A stretch of DNA of 64,000 nt from Micromonospora alfalfae (GTDB taxonomy: Bacteria > Actinomycetota > Actinomycetes > Mycobacteriales > Micromonosporaceae). Of this stretch, positions 16,622 through 24,508 are shown piece by piece. The stretch lies in NCBI RefSeq assembly GCF_022230925.1, contig NZ_JAKKFH010000034.1, positions 248,001 through 312,000 on the forward strand, in the 5' to 3' direction. Position 1 is the first letter of the stretch, and every line of letters begins with the position of its first letter. Under the pieces are notes generated by a model. It ran no database searches. It was not told the origin of the DNA and saw only the letters and a program-made list of their open reading frames with translations. The translations under genes were made by a program, and so were the position numbers.

Positions 16622-17503
16622 TCAGCGTGCCGCGAACTGCTTGTCGAGCGCGAGGTTGAGCTCCAGCACGTTGACGCCGGGCGCGCCCAGGAAGCCGAGC
16701 CCTCGCCCGCCGGTGTGCTCCTCGACCAGCTTGCGGACCGCCGCCGGGTCCACGCCGCGCTCCCGCGCGACCCGGTTCACCTGTAGTTCGGCGTACGCCG
16801 GGCTGATCTGCGGGTCGAGGCCGCTGGCGCTGGCGGTGACCGCGTCGGCGGGCACCACCGGGTCGGCGGGCGCGTCGCCCCGGATCGGTGTGACCACCCC
16901 ACCGGCGGCGACGTAGTCCTCGCCGGGCTGGGCCGGCTCCACCGCGACACCCTGGTACTCGGAGACGAAGGGAGTGGTCGGGGCGGCCTGGTTGACGCTG
17001 ACCACCCGGGTGACCGGACCGGTCAGACCGTCGGCGCGGAACACCGCGAGCACAGCGCCCACCCCGTCGTCGGTGCAGTACGGGCGCCGGCCGTCGACAC
17101 CGTTGAGCTCGCCGACCGACTTGCTGCGCCCGCACACCTGGGTGAGCAGGCTCTCGCTGGATGCCTCCGGGTCGGTGGCAAGGGTGTCGACAACGCTCTC
17201 CGGGCCCAGGTTGCTGGCCGAGGTGGCCGTCGGGTCGTAGCCGTCACCGGCGGCGGAGGGGCGGGACTGGAAGTACCGGGCGACGGGGTTGCCGTCCGCG
17301 TCGGTGAAGGACTGGCCGATCAGCGCGCTGCCGACAGTCGTCCCGCCCGAGGTGATCAGCGAGCCGTCGGTCTTGTGGTTGAGGCCGGGCAACTGACCAA
17401 CAGCTACCAGGGCCAGCGGGTAGACCAGGCCGAGCAGCACCGTGAAGACGAGTACGGCGCGCAGCGCGGCGAGGTGTTGGGCGATCCAGGTGGGTAGGCG
17501 CAT
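16622..17503 (-). CDS. kdpC: KdpC subunit of the K+-transporting ATPase
   Basis: Single-span assembly subunit of KdpFABC, 293 residues. A membrane helix near the N-terminus (~17-37) is followed by the family segments QSRPSAAGDGYDP, SASNLGPES and, near the C-terminus, SGLDPQISPAYAELQVNRVA. Common KdpC proteins have about 190-220 residues. The excess is an internal insertion of roughly 90 residues between NLGPES and SGLDP that contains two cysteines (VCGRSK and PYCTDDG). The start is GTG 17506 or ATG 17503, both overlapping the kdpB stop. Confidence 0.94.
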   Translation of the reverse strand: MRLPTWIAQHLAALRAVLVFTVLLGLVYPLALVAVGQLPGLNHKTDGSLITSGGTTVGSALIGQSFTDADGNPVARYFQSRPSAAGDGYDPTATSASNLGPESVVDTLATDPEASSESLLTQVCGRSKSVGELNGVDGRRPYCTDDGVGAVLAVFRADGLTGPVTRVVSVNQAAPTTPFVSEYQGVAVEPAQPGEDYVAAGGVVTPIRGDAPADPVVPADAVTASASGLDPQISPAYAELQVNRVARERGVDPAAVRKLVEEHTGGRGLGFLGAPGVNVLELNLALDKQFAAR

Positions 17504-19686
17504 CACGAAATCCCCGGGATGAACTGGATGAGCAGGTCGATGAGCTTGATCCCGATGAACGGCACGATGATGCCGCCCAGCCCGTAGACCAGCAGGTTGC
17601 GGCTGAGCAGCTTCGACGCGGCGGCCGGCCGGTACCGCACGCCCCGCAGGGCGAGCGGGATCAGCGCGATGATCACCAGGGCGTTGAAGATGACGGCGGA
17701 CAGGATCGCCGACTCCGGGCTGGCCAGCCGCATGATGTTCAGGGCGTCCAGGCTCGGGTAGAGGCCGGCGAACATGGCCGGGATGATCGCGAAGTACTTC
17801 GCGATGTCGTTGGCGATGCTGAAGGTGGTCAGCGCGCCGCGGGTGATCAGCAACTGCTTGCCGATCTCCACGATCTCGATCAGCTTCGTCGGGTCGGAGT
17901 CGAGGTCGACCATGTTGCCGGCCTCCTTCGCGGCCGACGTACCGGTGTTCATCGCCACCCCGACGTCGGCCTGCGCGAGCGCCGGCGCGTCGTTGGTGCC
18001 GTCACCGGTCATCGCGACCAGCCGGCCACCCTCCTGCTCCCGCTTGATCAGCGCGAGCTTGTCCTCCGGCGTCGCCTCGGCCAGGAAGTCGTCCACCCCG
18101 GCCTCGTCGGCGATCGCCTTCGCGGTCCGCGGGTTGTCGCCGGTGATCATCACGGTTCGGATGCCCATCCGGCGCATCTCGTCGAACCGCTCCCGCATGC
18201 CGGACTTGACCACGTCCTTGAGGTGGATGACGCCCAACGCACGGGCGGGCGCACCGTCGACGTGCTCGGCGACCACCAGCGGGGTACCGCCGGTGCCACT
18301 GATCGCGTCCACGATCTCGCCGACCTGCTCGGTCGGGTGGCCGCCGTTCTCCCGTACCCACTTCATCACCGCGGCGGCGGCGCCCTTGCGGACCCGGCGG
18401 GCCGTGCCGACCGCGCCGCCGTCGACGCTGGCGTCCGGGGTGAGGTCGACGCCGCTCATCCGGGTCTGCGCGGTGAACGGTACGAAGGTGGCGTGCGGCA
18501 TCACGCCGGGCTCGCGCTCGCGCAGCCCGAACTCGTTCTTCGCCAGGACGACCACCGAGCGCCCCTCCGGGGTCTCGTCGGCCAGGCTGGACAGCTGCGC
18601 GGCGTCGGCGAGCGCCGCGGCGTCGACCCCCTCGACCGGTACGAACTCGGCTGCCTGCCGGTTGCCCAGCGTGATGGTGCCGGTCTTGTCCAGCAGCAGG
18701 GTGTTGACGTCTCCGGCCGCCTCGACGGCCCGGCCGCTCATGGCCAGCACGTTGCGCTGCACGAGGCGGTCCATGCCGGCGATGCCGATGGCGGAGAGCA
18801 GCGCGCCGATGGTGGTGGGGATCAGGCAGACCAGCAGCGAGATCAGCACCACGCCGGTGACGCCGGAGTCGGTGATCGCCCCGCTGTCCGGTGCGGCAGC
18901 CTGGTACGCCTTGGAGAAGATCGCGAGGGGCTGGAGGGTGACCACTGCCAGCAGGAAGATGACGGTGAGCGCGGCGAGCAGGATGTTCAGCGCGATCTCG
19001 TTCGGTGTCTTCTGCCGGTTGGCCCCCTCGACCAGGGCGATCATCCGGTCGATGAAGCTCTCCCCCGGCTTCTGGGTGATCTTGACGATGATCTGGTCGG
19101 AGAGCACCTTGGTGCCGCCGGTGACAGCGCTGCGGTCGCCGCCGGACTCCCTGATGACCGGTGCCGACTCTCCGGTGATGGCCGACTCGTCGACGCTGGC
19201 GATGCCCTCGACGATGTCGCCGTCGCCGGGGATGATGCCGCCGGCTTCGACGAGTACGACGTCGCCCTGACGCAGGTCCGGCGCCGGCACCGCCTCGTCG
19301 CGGTAGGTGTTGGCCCGCGCGCCCGGCTTCCAGTCGATCAGTCGGGTGGCGATGGTGTCCTTCTTCGCCTGCCGCAGGGTCGCGGCCTGGGCCTTGCCCC
19401 GACCCTCGGCGACTGCCTCGGCCAGGTTGGCGAAGACCACTGTCAGCCAGAGCCAGACGGTGATCGCCCAGGCGAACACCGACGGGTCGAGCACCGCCAG
19501 GACTGTGGTGAAGGCCGCGCCGACCTCGACGATCAGCATCACCGGGTTGCGCCACAGGGTGGTGGGGTTGAGTTTGCGTACGGCGTCCGGCAGGGATCGG
19601 ATCAACTGCTGGGGGTCGAGCAGGCCTCCGCCGATCCGTCTGCCCTGGTCGGCTGCTGTGGCGAGCTGACCGGATGTCACGGACAT
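17503..19686 (-). CDS. kdpB: KdpB catalytic subunit of the K+-transporting ATPase
   Basis: P-type ATPase of 727 residues that energises high-affinity K+ uptake. The actuator motif ITGES is near residue 168. The phosphorylated Asp is in DKTGTITLG (~330). TGDNPRTAKAIA and GDGTNDAPALAQAD form the hinge and P domain, and the C-terminal helices include NDIAKYFAIIPAMF. The ATG at 19686 follows AGGAACGAGG, whereas the in-frame ATG at 19701 lacks a site. The gene is spaced 20 bases after kdpA and overlaps kdpC. Length and motifs are intact. Confidence 0.97.
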   Translation of the reverse strand: MSVTSGQLATAADQGRRIGGGLLDPQQLIRSLPDAVRKLNPTTLWRNPVMLIVEVGAAFTTVLAVLDPSVFAWAITVWLWLTVVFANLAEAVAEGRGKAQAATLRQAKKDTIATRLIDWKPGARANTYRDEAVPAPDLRQGDVVLVEAGGIIPGDGDIVEGIASVDESAITGESAPVIRESGGDRSAVTGGTKVLSDQIIVKITQKPGESFIDRMIALVEGANRQKTPNEIALNILLAALTVIFLLAVVTLQPLAIFSKAYQAAAPDSGAITDSGVTGVVLISLLVCLIPTTIGALLSAIGIAGMDRLVQRNVLAMSGRAVEAAGDVNTLLLDKTGTITLGNRQAAEFVPVEGVDAAALADAAQLSSLADETPEGRSVVVLAKNEFGLREREPGVMPHATFVPFTAQTRMSGVDLTPDASVDGGAVGTARRVRKGAAAAVMKWVRENGGHPTEQVGEIVDAISGTGGTPLVVAEHVDGAPARALGVIHLKDVVKSGMRERFDEMRRMGIRTVMITGDNPRTAKAIADEAGVDDFLAEATPEDKLALIKREQEGGRLVAMTGDGTNDAPALAQADVGVAMNTGTSAAKEAGNMVDLDSDPTKLIEIVEIGKQLLITRGALTTFSIANDIAKYFAIIPAMFAGLYPSLDALNIMRLASPESAILSAVIFNALVIIALIPLALRGVRYRPAAASKLLSRNLLVYGLGGIIVPFIGIKLIDLLIQFIPGIS

Positions 19687-19706
19687 GTCCTCGTTCCTCA
19701 TGATGG

Positions 19707-21362
19707 TCAGAGCCCCTCTGCCAGCGGGCCGAGCGCGAGCGCGGGCAGGAAGGTCAGCGCGACGAGGACCACGGTGACGCCGACGACCATGCCGATGAAC
19801 AGCGGTCGGTGGGTCGGCAGGGTGCCCTCGGACGCGGGGGTGGGTGCCTGGCGGGCCAGCGAGCCGGCCAACGCGAGCACGAAGATCAGCGGCAGGAACC
19901 GGCCCAGCAGCATGCACAACCCGAGCGCGGTGTCCCACCAGGTGGTGTTGACGGTGATGCCGCCGAACGCGGAGCCGTTGTTGTTGCTGGCCGAGGTGAA
20001 CGCGTACAGCACCTCGGAGAGGCCGTGAGGGCCGACGTTGAGCGCCGTGGAGTTGTTGCCGGTGCCGAACGCCGCCGCCGTGCCGACGAGCACCAGGATC
20101 GGCGTGATCAGGAAGTACAGCGAGGCGAACTTGATCTCGCGCGACCCGATCTTCTTGCCCAGGTACTCGGGCGTGCGGCCCACCATCAGGCCGGCCACGA
20201 AGACGGTGATCACCGCGAGGATGAGCAGGCCGTACAGCCCCGAGCCGGTGCCGCCCGGCGCGACCTCGCCGAGCATCATGTTGACCATCGTCATCATGCC
20301 GCCGAGCGAGGTGAACGAGTCGTGGAACGAGTTCACCGCACCGGTCGAGGTGAGCGTGGTGGCGGCGGCGAAGGTGGCCGAGTTCGACACGTCGAACCGC
20401 ACCTCCTTGCCCTCCATCGCCGCGCCGACCGCCTGCGGCACGGTGCCGTGCCCGGCCAGCTCGAAGATGTTGGTGATGGCGACGCTGAGGAACGCGAGGA
20501 TGCCCATCACGGCGGCGATGGCGTAGCCCTGCCGGTTCTGCCCGACCATGCGGCCGAAGACCCGGGGCAGGCTGAACGGGATCAGGAAGATCAGGAAGAT
20601 CTCCAGCCAGTTCGTCCAGGTGGTGGGGTTCTCGAACGGGTGCGCGCTGTTGACGTTGTAGAAGCCGCCACCGTTGGTGCCCAACTCCTTGATCACTTCC
20701 TGGCTGGCGACCGGCCCGCCGGTGATGGTCTGGGTGCCACCGGTCAGCGTGCTCACGTCGGTGCCGGCGGACAGGTTCTGCACCGCCCCGCCGATCATCA
20801 GCGCGATGGCGCCGAGCACCGCGATCGGCAGCAGGATCCGCAGCGTGATCCGGGTCAGGTCGACCCAGAAGTTGCCGAGCTGCCCGGTGCGGCTGCGGGC
20901 GAAGCCGCGTACCAACGCGACCGCCACAGCGATGCCGACCGCCGCCGAGACGAAGTTCTGCACCGCCAGGCCGGCCATCTGCACCAGGTGGCCCATCGTC
21001 GACTCACCCGAGTACGACTGCCAGTTCGTGTTGGTCACGAACGACACGGCGGTGTTCCACGCGCCGTGCGGAACCACCGGGTCGAAGCCCAGCGACAGCC
21101 ACAGGTGGTTCTGCACCCGCTGGAACAGGTACAGGAACAGGATCGATACCGCGGAGAACGCCAGCACGCTGCGGGCGTACACGCCCCAGGTCTGCTCGGC
21201 GGTCGGGTTGACCCCGACCAGTCGGAAGATGCCCCGCTCGACCCGCGACTGCTTGGTGCCGGAGACCGCCCGGAACATGTAGTCGCCGAACGGCTTGTAG
21301 ACGGCGACGAGGGCCGCCACCAGCGTCAACACGAAGATGACGCCCGCTGTTGTCATGGTCAT
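19707..21362 (-). CDS. kdpA: KdpA K+-binding/translocating subunit
   Basis: Channel-like subunit of KdpFABC, 551 residues with about ten membrane helices. The selectivity-filter-like loops are visible: SFVTNTNWQSYSGES, LGTNGGGFYNVNSAHPFENP, SLGGMMTMVNMMLGEVAPGG and FTSASNNNGSAFGG. It starts at the ATG overlapping the kdpF stop (TGATG); a second ATG lies two codons further. The gene is complete and flanked in the usual kdpF-A-B-C order. Confidence 0.98.
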   Translation of the reverse strand: MTMTTAGVIFVLTLVAALVAVYKPFGDYMFRAVSGTKQSRVERGIFRLVGVNPTAEQTWGVYARSVLAFSAVSILFLYLFQRVQNHLWLSLGFDPVVPHGAWNTAVSFVTNTNWQSYSGESTMGHLVQMAGLAVQNFVSAAVGIAVAVALVRGFARSRTGQLGNFWVDLTRITLRILLPIAVLGAIALMIGGAVQNLSAGTDVSTLTGGTQTITGGPVASQEVIKELGTNGGGFYNVNSAHPFENPTTWTNWLEIFLIFLIPFSLPRVFGRMVGQNRQGYAIAAVMGILAFLSVAITNIFELAGHGTVPQAVGAAMEGKEVRFDVSNSATFAAATTLTSTGAVNSFHDSFTSLGGMMTMVNMMLGEVAPGGTGSGLYGLLILAVITVFVAGLMVGRTPEYLGKKIGSREIKFASLYFLITPILVLVGTAAAFGTGNNSTALNVGPHGLSEVLYAFTSASNNNGSAFGGITVNTTWWDTALGLCMLLGRFLPLIFVLALAGSLARQAPTPASEGTLPTHRPLFIGMVVGVTVVLVALTFLPALALGPLAEGL

Positions 21363-21451
21363 CAGAAGCGCTCCGGAAACAGCAGCGCGAACACCAGGAA
21401 CGCGCCCAGGACGACCGCGAGCACCAGACCGACGGCGTTTACCGCGTTCAC
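21362..21451 (-). CDS. kdpF: KdpF small stabilising subunit
   Basis: 29-residue single-span peptide. It starts at GTG (VNAVNAVG), has a hydrophobic core (LVLAVVLGAFLVFALLF) and ends with the typical KdpF tail PERF. GGAG lies five bases before the GTG. Its stop overlaps the kdpA ATG by one base and its start lies inside the stop of another tiny ORF. In E. coli KdpF stabilises the KdpABC complex in the membrane. Confidence 0.9.
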   Translation of the reverse strand: MNAVNAVGLVLAVVLGAFLVFALLFPERF

Positions 21452-21531
21452 AGCTTCTCCACCGCCCGGACCACCAGGGCGAGCACTGCGAACAGCACCA
21501 CCGTCAGGACCACGAACACCACGTCAGACAC
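21448..21531 (-). CDS. 27-residue membrane peptide encoded first in the kdp operon
   Basis: A tiny ORF starting at GTG 21531 with an excellent ribosome site (TGAGGAG, five bases upstream). It encodes 27 residues: VSD, a hydrophobic span VVFVVLTVVLFAVLALVV, and a basic/acidic tail RAVEKL. It overlaps kdpF by four bases (GTGA), so it is the first translated frame of the operon. It does not have the KdpF-like PERF tail. Similar short frames seem to precede kdpF in other actinobacteria (from memory), but I know of no assigned function. An extra small subunit or a coupling leader are both possible. Confidence 0.75.
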   Translation of the reverse strand: MSDVVFVVLTVVLFAVLALVVRAVEKL

Positions 21532-21548
21532 GCTGACTCCTCAGCCGG

Positions 21549-21651
21549 AAAGGTTCGTCGCGACCGCCTTCCGGTCGCGCCGGGCAATCAAAGCCCCACC
21601 ACCCACCGGACGGCACGAGTCATAACGCGACCATGACGGCGGCGAACCTTT
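21549..21651 (-). promoter_or_regulatory. kdp upstream region with inverted AAAGGTTCG/CGAACCTTT boxes
   Basis: The gene-free stretch 21532-21834 should hold the kdp promoter. It contains AAAGGTTCG (21549-21557) and its exact complement CGAACCTTT (21643-21651), 85 bases apart. A short hairpin (GCGACCG/CGGTCGC, 21560-21578) would lie in the leader just before the first ORF. KdpE would be expected to bind here, but no established KdpE box was recognised, so the assignment is tentative. The distal part holds the 21740-21812 hairpin. Confidence 0.4.
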
Positions 21652-21739
21652 TCTTGACGTGGTTTTCACACCGAGCTGCTGATCAGGTGAAATGCGGCAC
21701 AGAGGCGCGTCAGCCGGAGCGACGAGGGTCGGCTGTCCA

Positions 21740-21812
21740 CCCTTTGCTCTGCTTCAACGGAGGCGACAGCGAGGCGCCAAAACTGTTGCGCCGGTTGAAG
21801 CAGAGCAAAGGG
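21740..21812. repeat. Long inverted repeat with 19-base perfect arms (REP-like hairpin)
   Basis: CCCTTTGCTCTGCTTCAAC (21740-21758) is repeated as its exact complement at 21794-21812 around a 35-base loop. It lies just past the 3' end of the TRM11-like gene and upstream of the kdp promoter. It could be a terminator, or a member of a dispersed intergenic repeat family. The 11-mer TGATCAGGTGA at 21680-21690 also occurs in the arm of the hairpin at 10095. Confidence 0.7.
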
Positions 21813-21834
21813 CTCGAAGGGGGTGGGCGGCGGG

Positions 21835-22875
21835 TCAGGCCGGACGGCGGGCCACCAGCACGTCGCGCATGATCGACTGGTCCACCCGGTGCCGCAGCGC
21901 GCGGTAGGGCTCGGCGTCGACCACTGTCAGGCCGGCGTCGGCCAACGCCGCCGCCGCGTCGTCCCGACTGGCGACGTGGGTGTTCCAGGAGATCCCGAGC
22001 GCACCGCCGGGACGCAACAACCGGGCCCAGACCGGCGCGGCGTCCGCGAGCAACGCCAGCGGGTCGCGGGTCAACCCCTGCCCAGCGGTACGACTGCCGT
22101 GCTGCACGCCGTACGGCGCGTCGGCGACGACCAGGTCCACGGTCTCCGGGCGGAAGAACTCCGCCGAACGGGCGGTGTCGGCGTTGACCACGTCCAGCAA
22201 CTGCGTCTGGCCGGCCTTGTGCTCCTCGCGGGTCGGCGCCAACTCGATCCGCACCCGCCGGCCGACCACCTTGCGCTCCCGCCGCACCGGCCCCGACTCC
22301 AGCACCCGGTGCTTGACCCGCTTCTGCTTCAGCCAGGTGGTGATGAACGCCCGGTACGCCTCGACGTCCTTCTGGTCGCGCTCGATTCCGGCGGCGTCGA
22401 AGCCGTACATCAGCGCCTGGTTGAGGGTGGTGCCCCGACCACAGAGCGGGTCGAGCACCCGGAACCGGCGGCTGGTCATCTCGGCGGCCCAGTCCGAGGC
22501 GAGCAGTGTGACGTTGAGCAGCAGCTTGGTGAACTGCTCGTTGGTCTTGCCTGGGTACTTCTGGATGGTGAGCAGATCGTCGTCGTAACGGTCCAGACGG
22601 CTCCACTCGATCGGCCGCAACAACTCACCGACGATCTCGAACAACGCGTACCCGGCGGAGAGGTTGCCCAGGACGGCCAGGTCACGCTCGGTCAGCCCGT
22701 CACCGGTGAACGTGATGTAGGACGCCCCTCCGACGACCTCGGTGTCCAGCTCGCCGATCCGGCCGTCCAACGCCGAACGGCCGAAGATCTCCAGCTCAGC
22801 TCGGGTGAGGTCGACTGCGGCGCGGGCGTACACCCGGTTGGTGGCGGGCAGGATCAGCAGGCCGTAACGCGTCAT
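21835..22875 (-). CDS. TRM11-like SAM-dependent nucleic-acid methyltransferase
   Basis: 346-residue methyltransferase of the THUMP/TRM11-type family. The N-terminal ~130 residues (MTRYGLLILPATNRVYARAA onward) form the substrate-recognition part. The Rossmann domain carries the SAM motif RVLDPLCGRGTTLNQAL (~residue 150) and the N-methyltransferase catalytic motif as ADAPYGV in place of DPPYG. Related enzymes methylate guanine N2 of tRNA; a DNA target is possible. The longer upstream open frame has no recognisable domain, so the ATG at 22875 is preferred. It diverges from the zf-HC2 gene. Confidence 0.8.
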   Translation of the reverse strand: MTRYGLLILPATNRVYARAAVDLTRAELEIFGRSALDGRIGELDTEVVGGASYITFTGDGLTERDLAVLGNLSAGYALFEIVGELLRPIEWSRLDRYDDDLLTIQKYPGKTNEQFTKLLLNVTLLASDWAAEMTSRRFRVLDPLCGRGTTLNQALMYGFDAAGIERDQKDVEAYRAFITTWLKQKRVKHRVLESGPVRRERKVVGRRVRIELAPTREEHKAGQTQLLDVVNADTARSAEFFRPETVDLVVADAPYGVQHGSRTAGQGLTRDPLALLADAAPVWARLLRPGGALGISWNTHVASRDDAAAALADAGLTVVDAEPYRALRHRVDQSIMRDVLVARRPA

Positions 22876-22947
22876 GATCCGGCGAGTATTCCACAACCGG
22901 TCACGGTCGCCGGGAACCGGAGCGGCTGCCGGAGCGACTACCGATAC

Positions 22948-23835
22948 ATGGGGTGTGAGCAGTGGCGGGAGGTCCTGTCCGCGCAGTTGGACGGGGAGGA
23001 GACCGCCGCCGAACTGACGGCGGTGCAGGGGCACCTGGACGGGTGTGCCGAGTGCCGGGCCTGGTTCACGGCTGCGGCGGCGGTGACCCGTCGGGTTCGT
23101 ACCCGACTGGTGGTTGAGGTGCCGGACCGGACGGCGGCGATCCTTGCTGCCGCCAGCGCGGCCCCGGCCCGCCGGTCGCGGTGGCGGCGTGGGCCGCTCG
23201 TCGCCGGCCTGCGAAAGGTGCCCGGACGGGGCCAGCTCGCCGCCGGGTTGCGCGCGGCGTTCGGACGTGGCCCGCTCGTCGCCGGCCTTCGGTCGGCGCT
23301 CGGGCTGCTCGGCGCGGTGCAACTGGTGCTCGGTCTGGCCCAGGTCGGCCGGGGTGCGACCGCCGACCACCTGCACCCCACCGGCCAGCACCTGTGGCAC
23401 GAGTCGGCGGCGTGGAACGTGGCAGTGGGCGCGGGCTTCCTCTTCGTGGCGTTGCGCCGCAGCCCACCCGCCGGGCTGCTGCCGATGCTCAGCGCGTTCG
23501 TCGGCACATTGCTGCTGTTGTCGGTCAACGACCTGGCCACCGGTTCGGTGGGTGGGGAACGGCTGATCAGCCACGGCTTCCTGGTGGTCGGCTACCTGAT
23601 CACGGTGCTGCTGTCCCGGCCCGGGCTGCGCCCCGGTGGGCCGGCACCGCAGCGGCAGCCGGGACCGTCGCGCTGGCGGTTCGGGGCCGACGAGGTGGAC
23701 CGACCGCTGCGGGTGGTACGCCCCGACTCCTATCCGGCGCAGGCCGCCGACCGGTTCGCCGCGCCGGCGGCGCGGGCCGGTCAGGCTGCCCCGGCGGCGC
23801 ACACCGGGCGGACGGACGAACGCCGGGCCGCCTGA
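22948..23835 (+). CDS. zf-HC2 anti-sigma-like membrane protein with tandem repeats
   Basis: 295-residue protein. The N-terminal zinc-binding anti-sigma domain has the His-Cys-Cys signature (HLDGCAEC, residues ~32-39). Residues 81-119 are three tandem 13-residue units of the form RGxLxAGLRxxxG, encoded at 23188-23304. The C-terminal half has about four hydrophobic helices (including VAVGAGFLFVAL, LSAFVGTLLLLSV and GFLVVGYLITVLL), followed by a Pro/Arg/Ala-rich tail. It resembles zf-HC2/DUF2275 proteins that bind ECF sigma factors, but no sigma gene is adjacent. The ATG has only a distant GGAG, so a leaderless mRNA is possible. Confidence 0.75.
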   Translation: MGCEQWREVLSAQLDGEETAAELTAVQGHLDGCAECRAWFTAAAAVTRRVRTRLVVEVPDRTAAILAAASAAPARRSRWRRGPLVAGLRKVPGRGQLAAGLRAAFGRGPLVAGLRSALGLLGAVQLVLGLAQVGRGATADHLHPTGQHLWHESAAWNVAVGAGFLFVALRRSPPAGLLPMLSAFVGTLLLLSVNDLATGSVGGERLISHGFLVVGYLITVLLSRPGLRPGGPAPQRQPGPSRWRFGADEVDRPLRVVRPDSYPAQAADRFAAPAARAGQAAPAAHTGRTDERRAA

Positions 23836-23844
23836 TCGGCCGAG

Positions 23845-24504
23845 TCAGTCCACCTGCCGCTGCCGGGCCCGGTGGGCGCGCAGGTTGGTCGGGTGCCCGC
23901 AGACGCGCACGGAGTGCCAGACCCCGCTGTTGTTGCGTGAGCGGTCGTAGAACGCCACCCGGCAGCGGGGGTTGCGGCAGGTCTTGATCCGCCGCCCGGT
24001 GTCGGCGAGCTGCGCCTCGAACAGCGCAGCGAGGACGAGCGAGACCAGCAGCTCGACCCCGGCCCCGGCGGGGTCGAGGTGGACGGATCCGCCCTGATCG
24101 AGCCGGAGCGTGGCACCGGCGGTACGAGATCCGGTCGCGCGCCGGTTCGACGCCCCGGTGGTGCCGTGTCCGGGTTCCGGCATGTGCAGCCTGGCGTCGA
24201 TCCCGTCCAGCAACTCGTCGCGAAAGGTCCGTAGCGCCCGGAGTCCCGCAGGGTCGAGCGTGACGTCGGGCGCTGGGCGGCCGGCGGGCGTCGACCACTG
24301 CGCGACGGCCGACTGTGCCCATTCTGTGGCGCTGCCCGGGTCGTCCAGAAGGTCCGGTTGCCGTGGCACGCCAGCCGAGATCGTGTTGAGCAGATCCTGA
24401 ACGAGCCCGAGGCCGCCCGGAGCGGGGTCGATGCCGTACCTCGCGGTGGCGGTCCACGGCCCGACCACCGCGCCTGTCGGGTGGTCGGGCATCGAAAGCG
24501 TCAC
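23845..24504 (-). CDS. CGNR-type zinc-finger (ABATE domain) protein with variant motif
   Basis: 219-residue putative regulator. The N-terminal ABATE-like domain (~15-165) shows the LGLVQDLLNT segment. A C-terminal zinc finger (~175-212) reads CRNPRCRVAFYDRSRNN, VWHSVRVC and CGHPTNLRAHR. Standard members have WCS and CGNR at these places; here they are WHS and CGHP. The likely ligands therefore become Cys-Cys-His-Cys. It starts with GTG four bases after the metallo-hydrolase stop, so the two are probably co-transcribed. Confidence 0.8.
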   Translation of the reverse strand: MTLSMPDHPTGAVVGPWTATARYGIDPAPGGLGLVQDLLNTISAGVPRQPDLLDDPGSATEWAQSAVAQWSTPAGRPAPDVTLDPAGLRALRTFRDELLDGIDARLHMPEPGHGTTGASNRRATGSRTAGATLRLDQGGSVHLDPAGAGVELLVSLVLAALFEAQLADTGRRIKTCRNPRCRVAFYDRSRNNSGVWHSVRVCGHPTNLRAHRARQRQVD

Positions 24505-24508
24505 CGGG

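Noticed and set aside
21532..21739. A c-di-AMP riboswitch upstream of kdp
   Set aside because: kdp operons in some bacteria have one, but none of the conserved ydaO segments seen at 48880-49052 is present here.
22876..23802. Extended frame upstream of the TRM11-like gene on the minus strand
   Set aside because: It runs antisense through the zf-HC2 gene and encodes Arg/Pro-rich text without domain character.
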